Assembly (NCBI GenBank): GCA_951799405.1
Contig: OX637345.1
Location: 2,852,001-2,916,000 of the forward strand
Source of the DNA: Agapetus fuscipes
Lineage: Eukaryota > Arthropoda > Insecta > Trichoptera > Glossosomatidae
DNA: 64,000 nt
Reading direction: 5' to 3'
This document shows, piece by piece, positions 48,901-54,900 of the stretch; the stretch's first letter is position 1, and every line of letters begins with the position of its first letter. The position numbers and the translations under genes were made by a program. The notes beneath the pieces are model-generated. The model saw only the letters and a program-made list of their open reading frames with translations. It was not told the origin of the DNA and ran no database searches.

Positions 48901-51900
48901 TTACTGAAATTGTTTTTTACTCGATGGTAACTGTAACTGTAACTCTGTCGCCATTCCGCTAGGGGTGGCCAGAACCTCTGCAGAGTTGCCTCCATTTTTT
49001 TTCTATCCGGACATACCTCTTTCAATTCATTCATATCCATCACCTTTTTCATGCATTTTATTCTTTTACGCTCACTTTGTATATCCCATTCTTTCACAAT
49101 CTCCTCAATCTGATCACTCCATACTTTTCTCGGTTGTCTCATCCCTCTTTTTCCTTTCACACTTTCTTTGTATATAAACTTGGGAAAACAGTTTATTCGA
49201 TATGACAATTGACAACACAACAACATACGACAACACAACAGTATCGGAAAACAAAGCTTACATCTGTAATTCCTTGATTTATTTTTTACCTCCGAGCTGA
49301 ACCCCTCTACCAAGATGGCGACCAGCAGGTTGAAAAGCACGTAGTTGCCGAACGTCATCAGCGCCACGAAGTAGAGCGCCGCCCAATGGCTCGTCTTTTC
49401 CATGCCATTAAACAGCACGACGTTCCAGTCCTCCTGCGTCAGTATCTGCAACGTTACCGTTCGGGGAGAGGGGTTAGAGCCCGCGGCAGGGTGGCGCGTC
49501 ATGGGGGGACTTAAGCTGTGAGCCAAGTGCCGTGAAAATGTCTGACGTCTTTGTGATGCGCTTAAAATGAAGCACCATCTTGAATGTGCTCATTTGAATA
49601 TTTGAAAAAGGAACATCAGTTCGAATTTCGAAAAATTGTATGATAATCATTATAAGCTGTGACTAAATTGAAAAATAGAGTTGTCATTTAAAATAATTTG
49701 TTCCCTAATTATTTAAAAAATGGATGCACAAACATTGGAATGTCTCAAACATTTTGGAAATGAAATCACAATTCTGAAAATGGAATCCCCATTTCAAGTG
49801 TTTTAGGTTTAATATCATTGTAGATAATTTAAATTTGAAGATGGTATCCCCATTTCAAATGTCTCGTGTAATATGTTTATTTGGTAAAATATTTCAAAAT
49901 GAAAGGGGAATTGGAAAATTACCAATTGCATTGAACCAGTAATTGAAGTAAATACGTCTTGAGATATTACTTATTTTTTACTTAGGATAACAAAAAACAA
50001 TTCAAAAGTGTCAGATATTTTCTTAGTGACTTGTGTAACTACCTATGTATGTAATTTATAAAATGAAAATAGCATAATAATTATTTTATTGAAGTGGGGA
50101 ATTTTCAAAGTTGAACTGTCAACATTTACTTACTGAAGAACAAATAAGTATGGATAAATTTCAAATTTGAGTTGAATTTATTTTTAATATATTTTCATAC
50201 TTGCTGGTAGGTATATCTTTACATGCATTAAAACAATATTTTATTCCAAAGTTGGCAAGAATTCTTGGAAGTTATAAAACATATAGAAGCAAAGGCGGTT
50301 GTCTAGATTTTGTACGAAAATCTGTTAAATATATGAAGACACATAAAATCGTTTTTTCATCATTTCCATATATTTGAAGATTTTCGAAACAAAAAATGTT
50401 TTGCCACCTTTGATTCTATACTATTCACATTTCACAATTAAAACAATGACTCTAACTAAGATTAAAAGTATAACAATCGAAAATAATTGTAATAAAAAAA
50501 ATGTTATATTTGTAACAATAATGTGATATTTAATTAGTAATAGGTGATTTTCGTGATCAATTCTTCATGCAGTTATTTTTTAAATAATTATCATGCATTA
50601 TAAAGTTTAAAACAAGTAAGTACTGATGTTTTTGAATATATATTAAAAAAAAAAAAACTACAAGTAGATTATAATACTTTGCATTAAATGCGTTTATTTA
50701 AATTGTAAAAAGCAGAAAAAATACTGGGTTATTCTAACAAGCCATTTGTTTCAAACTTTCAAAGTATTTTTTTTCGTTTGTCTAAAAAATAATTTGTTGA
50801 AAAAAAATCTTACTTTATTAGAAATAAGAGTAAATCAATTTATGTACAAATGATTATTTCCACATAATTTTAGTGTCATTCATTTAAAATCATAACGATT
50901 TTAATAAAAAATACTTAATTGTTATCGTATTTTTTTTCAATAAATTTTCTTGTGTTTTATTTACTTTTAAGAATATTATACACAATTCAGTGTTTAAAAT
51001 TAGGTGGAAACTTAAATAATAGAAACATTTTCACATTAAAATAAAAATAAAAGAAATTCAAGTGTTCTAAAAAAGAGGTTGTGAACAATTATTTAAAATT
51101 TTGTAGATATGTGTCGCAGATTTAAGTGAAAATTAAATTAGAATATTGTGGATTATTTTTTGTGTTGTGAAAAAATTAAAAAGAATGTGAATTGAGTCAT
51201 CTAAAACTAAAAACGGCAATCTAGGGTTTAAAAAAATAAGATAAATTAATGAAAACAAAGAAATTGTTATTTTCTATGTTTTTTTTAAATTTATCACATT
51301 TTCAAAAATCACAGATCGCCACCTTTGGTTCTATACGACTTAATTTATAAGTTGTAAGGATAAACAAAATAACACTGGAATGTATAAAAATATATGCAAT
51401 ATGAAAATGTGGAAAGTGCGCGTTCAATTTTATTCAGTCAGGGTTCGATTCCCAACGAGGCTGTTAGATATGATATCTTGCTTGGTCTTTTCTTTAAGTC
51501 CAAAAATTATAGTGCCAGTAAGGTTTATTCAGCCTTCACAAAAAATGAGATTTTTTAAATTTCTCTCTTAGGAGCAGAGAAACTTTCACTTAAATCTCAG
51601 TGGTTGGTGTAAGGCTCCTTAGTCTGTGAAAATAAATTCCTCTCGCCAAATGCAAACAATGTATCAAGAAATTGTTCGCCATGTTTGACTGGAGGGTAGG
51701 GATGAAATAAAATAGTTCCTGCGGACGAACAGTTAGTTACCAACTCATCTGGCAAAAAATGAGTAGTGACTTATTTACTGTAAACTCCTTCCTACTTAAA
51801 CATCGAAATGTGGATTCAAAAGAAAAAACTAAAGACAGCGGCCGATTAAAAGGCGTGGATAAGATTGTCCTGGAGTGGACTCTTCTCAGGTTGAGAAAGG

Positions 51901-54900
51901 AGAAAAATATGAATAATGGGTGATAGTTATTTGTTACGAAAAAAGCGATGGATATAAATGAATTGGTAGAGGTATGCAGGAATTGGAAGAAAAAGAGGCT
52001 CTTGAGGTGAGATTTACACAAGAACCACATGAAATATATATTTTTGTTATTATGGAATTTTATTTTCTTGTGCACTACAGGTTACCCTTGTTACAGTGCA
52101 CCCTCAGTATCTAAAATCTAAGTTGCAAGGATATATTAACATTCAAAGCTCATATCAAATGCAGGCCCACAAACAAACGCGTGTAGGTTCTAATCTAATC
52201 TAATCTAAGCTGCAAAGATATATATCATTTAAGATTTATATAAAATGCATTCCCACAAGCAGACATGTATAATTTCGCGCTAACACATGCCGCATGTGGA
52301 CCTACAATATAAAAACCCAATCTCAAATGAACATATGCTCTGCAACTCTTGCCGTCCTTCCCTGAAACAGGGGGGACATTGGCAAAGTGAACCATTTTTT
52401 ACAGTATGGGTGGTCAGCCGCATACCAACCTATAAGGTAAAACCACCAGTAATTGACACTGCATCAATAGTTGACACTTTGACAAAGAAACTGAAATAAC
52501 AAGAATAAAACAAGTAACCAAAGATAGACATTGTGTTTATGAAATAGTATAGACATCTAGCGACACCGACAAAAACTATCCAAGGCGTCTTAACGTCATC
52601 GTCAGTCACAGCGTTCGATCCATGACGGCCGGTCGTGTTGCGCCATATTTATTGTTATTTTCTTGTGCAATTTGTTAAGAGCAAGCCGAAAGATTAATAT
52701 TGGAAAGGTACGTAATATTTTATACTTATGAATAAATATTAATTGGATCCTTTATATTAGAGTCTGAAGTGTGAATGCATGTCATTTAACATGACAAACA
52801 ATAATTAAATATGTAAATAAGGGGTCATGTCATTTACTGATTCTTAAAACGACTGAAGATTGAGTAGTTGACATGTGCTGTCAACTAATGGATTTTCATG
52901 AAATTGATTAATATCGTATAATTGATGTGTCATCTTGCTGCTTATACATTAAATTACTCTATTCTATCTTCTAAAATAATTTAAAACCGTTTTGTTCAGT
53001 AGTTGACAGGAGGTGGAACTATTAGAGATTTAGGTGTCAACTATCGAATTATTTTTCTTTCGTTTTGTAGATGCCACCGACAAAAGGAAACTATACTATG
53101 TCAACTACTGAAAATAACAAGTGTCAACTACTAAATATTTTGGTTTTTACTAGGTGCCAACTACTAAGTTACTACCCTCATTTTATTAAAAAAAATATAT
53201 AAAATACCCATCCGTTTTATTTATACAATTCTTGTCATATTCTGAAAGTGTAATATATTGCGCAAATATTACCAAGTAGAAACGCCCTGTAAGATGATTT
53301 CATACCAAACTATGTCTATAGACATACTAATAAACCCTTAGCGCTAGTTCAGACACGGCGGGAACCGCGCGATTATAGAATCGCATGGAAATCGCGCGGG
53401 TCTTATTTATATGAGTTAGTTAGTAATCGTTCAGACATAACCGCGCGGTTAATCAAGCCGCGCGGTTACCGCAACCCAACCGCCAGAAAATAGAATCGCG
53501 CTGCTCCCGCGCGTTTCTATTACTGTGGAGTCTTTACTTCGCGTTCAGTTGCGTTGCGGATACCGCGCGGTGAGCACGTCACTGTTCGTGAGTTTGCCAT
53601 GGTATTGTTTCGACACTGAACTATTTATTGATGAGGTGGAGAAGAGACCTGCAATATGGTAATAATACACAACTCCAAAAAAAAATGGAAAAACATACGA
53701 GATTGCTACAATAAAGAATACAAAAAAGAAAAAACAACTCCTTCTGGTTCAGGTGCTCGTAAAGGAGCCCGATATATTTATTTTTCAAGATTATCTTTCC
53801 TGCAGAATAGTGTAAGTAATAAAGACACTACAACTAATATTGAAGAACAGAATGAAAAGCAAAGTGAGGAGACAAGTGAACTAAACGCCAATGCAACCGA
53901 AGCCACTGAAATACGTCCCCCTAAACGTAAGAAAACACAAGTGCCAGAAGAAAAAATAGCTGTTTTAATAGAAAAAAGTATCGAGTCACGAAAACATTTT
54001 CAGAATGAACTTCAAAAAAATAGTATTACCAAGCAAGATGACGACAAACTTTTTTGTTTGTCGTTATATAAAGAACTCAAAAAATTACCAGAAAATAGGC
54101 GTTTAGCAACCAAAATTGAATTACTTCAAGTGATACAAAAAGGACAAAGCTTACCACCTCCTGTTCGCTACAATACTCAGCAGATCACACCTACGTATTG
54201 GCAAGGACAACAGTATACCAGCCCGCAAGGATATTTTACTACATCTGGATCATCTCCTCCTGTTCCGGCACCGTCACCGTCACCATCGCAATTTAGTTCT
54301 GGCTCTCAGTCCCCTACAGTTATAGAAAATATTTATGCTGATTTTGAAGAACAATAAATAAATCTTACCTTAAAGTTATTACGAGTTTCTCTTCCGGTGA
54401 CACGCTTGGCCTCAAATGCGTTTCAGAGCATGAAATATCTTGCCTGATCAGTTCAATTAGTTCATCAAAAGATTTTATTGACATTCTCAAATAGTCAAAA
54501 AATTTGTTATCATACATTCTTAATTTGGGATATAACGTTACGAACTGACCATTTACTAGTCGGTCACGTAATATTGGATGCACCCAATACCGCCTTTTTC
54601 TTTTCTTTTTTTTAAGGAGCAACCACAGTAAACACACTTCTTCGTCGACCTCCATTTAGAAACTGACGAATCGCATACTAACCGCGCGTGTCTGAATAGC
54701 ATCACAATTTTGCGGTTTGAAACCGCGCGATTCGTAAACGCGCGGTTCCCGCCGTGTCTGAACTAGCGCTTAAGGTGTCATCTACTGGTGGTTTTACCTT
54801 AAGTCAAGGAACAAGGTTTGCGCTTAAAAATGCTAAATGTGAACTTAAAAATTAAAATCCAAACCTTAAATGAACATAAACCCTGCAACTTTTGCCGATC

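Larger units (their letters stand above)
49446..51424. other. Channel intron, AT-rich, MITE F copies only
   Basis: Contains two MITE F copies listed separately. No alternative turret exon was recognised. Confidence 0.5.
53341..54769. mobile_element. PIF/Harbinger-type transposon derivative, TSD TTA
   Basis: 1429 bp. Termini GCGCTAGTTCAGACACGG and its complement form a TIR of about 32 bp. It is flanked by TTA on both sides (53338-53340, 54770-54772), as PIF/Harbinger requires. CGCGCGGTT motifs recur near both ends (likely transposase sites, inference). It holds a MADF/BESS ORF and only the first exon of the transposase, so it is probably non-autonomous. Confidence 0.9.
52435..54799 (+). mobile_element. 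TA-1 element copy 2, with nested Harbinger derivative
   Basis: Starts AGGTAAAACCACCAGTAA and ends TACTGGTGGTTTTACCT. It is flanked by TA (52433-52434, 54800-54801). The pre-insertion site CCTATAAGTCAAGG is known from intact module copies (for example near 36720), which fixes the TA duplication. Without the nested 1429-bp element it is about 933 bp, equal to copy 1. It carries the same cluster of TAGTTGACA motifs and no ORF of its own. Confidence 0.9.
52113..54900 (-). mobile_element. LINE-3' module copy split by a nest of three later insertions
   Basis: The module's end half lies at 52113-52193 (AAGTTGCAAGGATATATT to GCGTGTAGGTT) and its start half at about 54812-54900 (GTTTGCGCTTAAAAATGC to CTTTTGCCGATC). 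Between them sit a second module copy (52194-52434 and 54802-54811), the TA-1 element and the Harbinger derivative. AGGTT(C/T) appears duplicated at the module-in-module junction. Confidence 0.85.
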
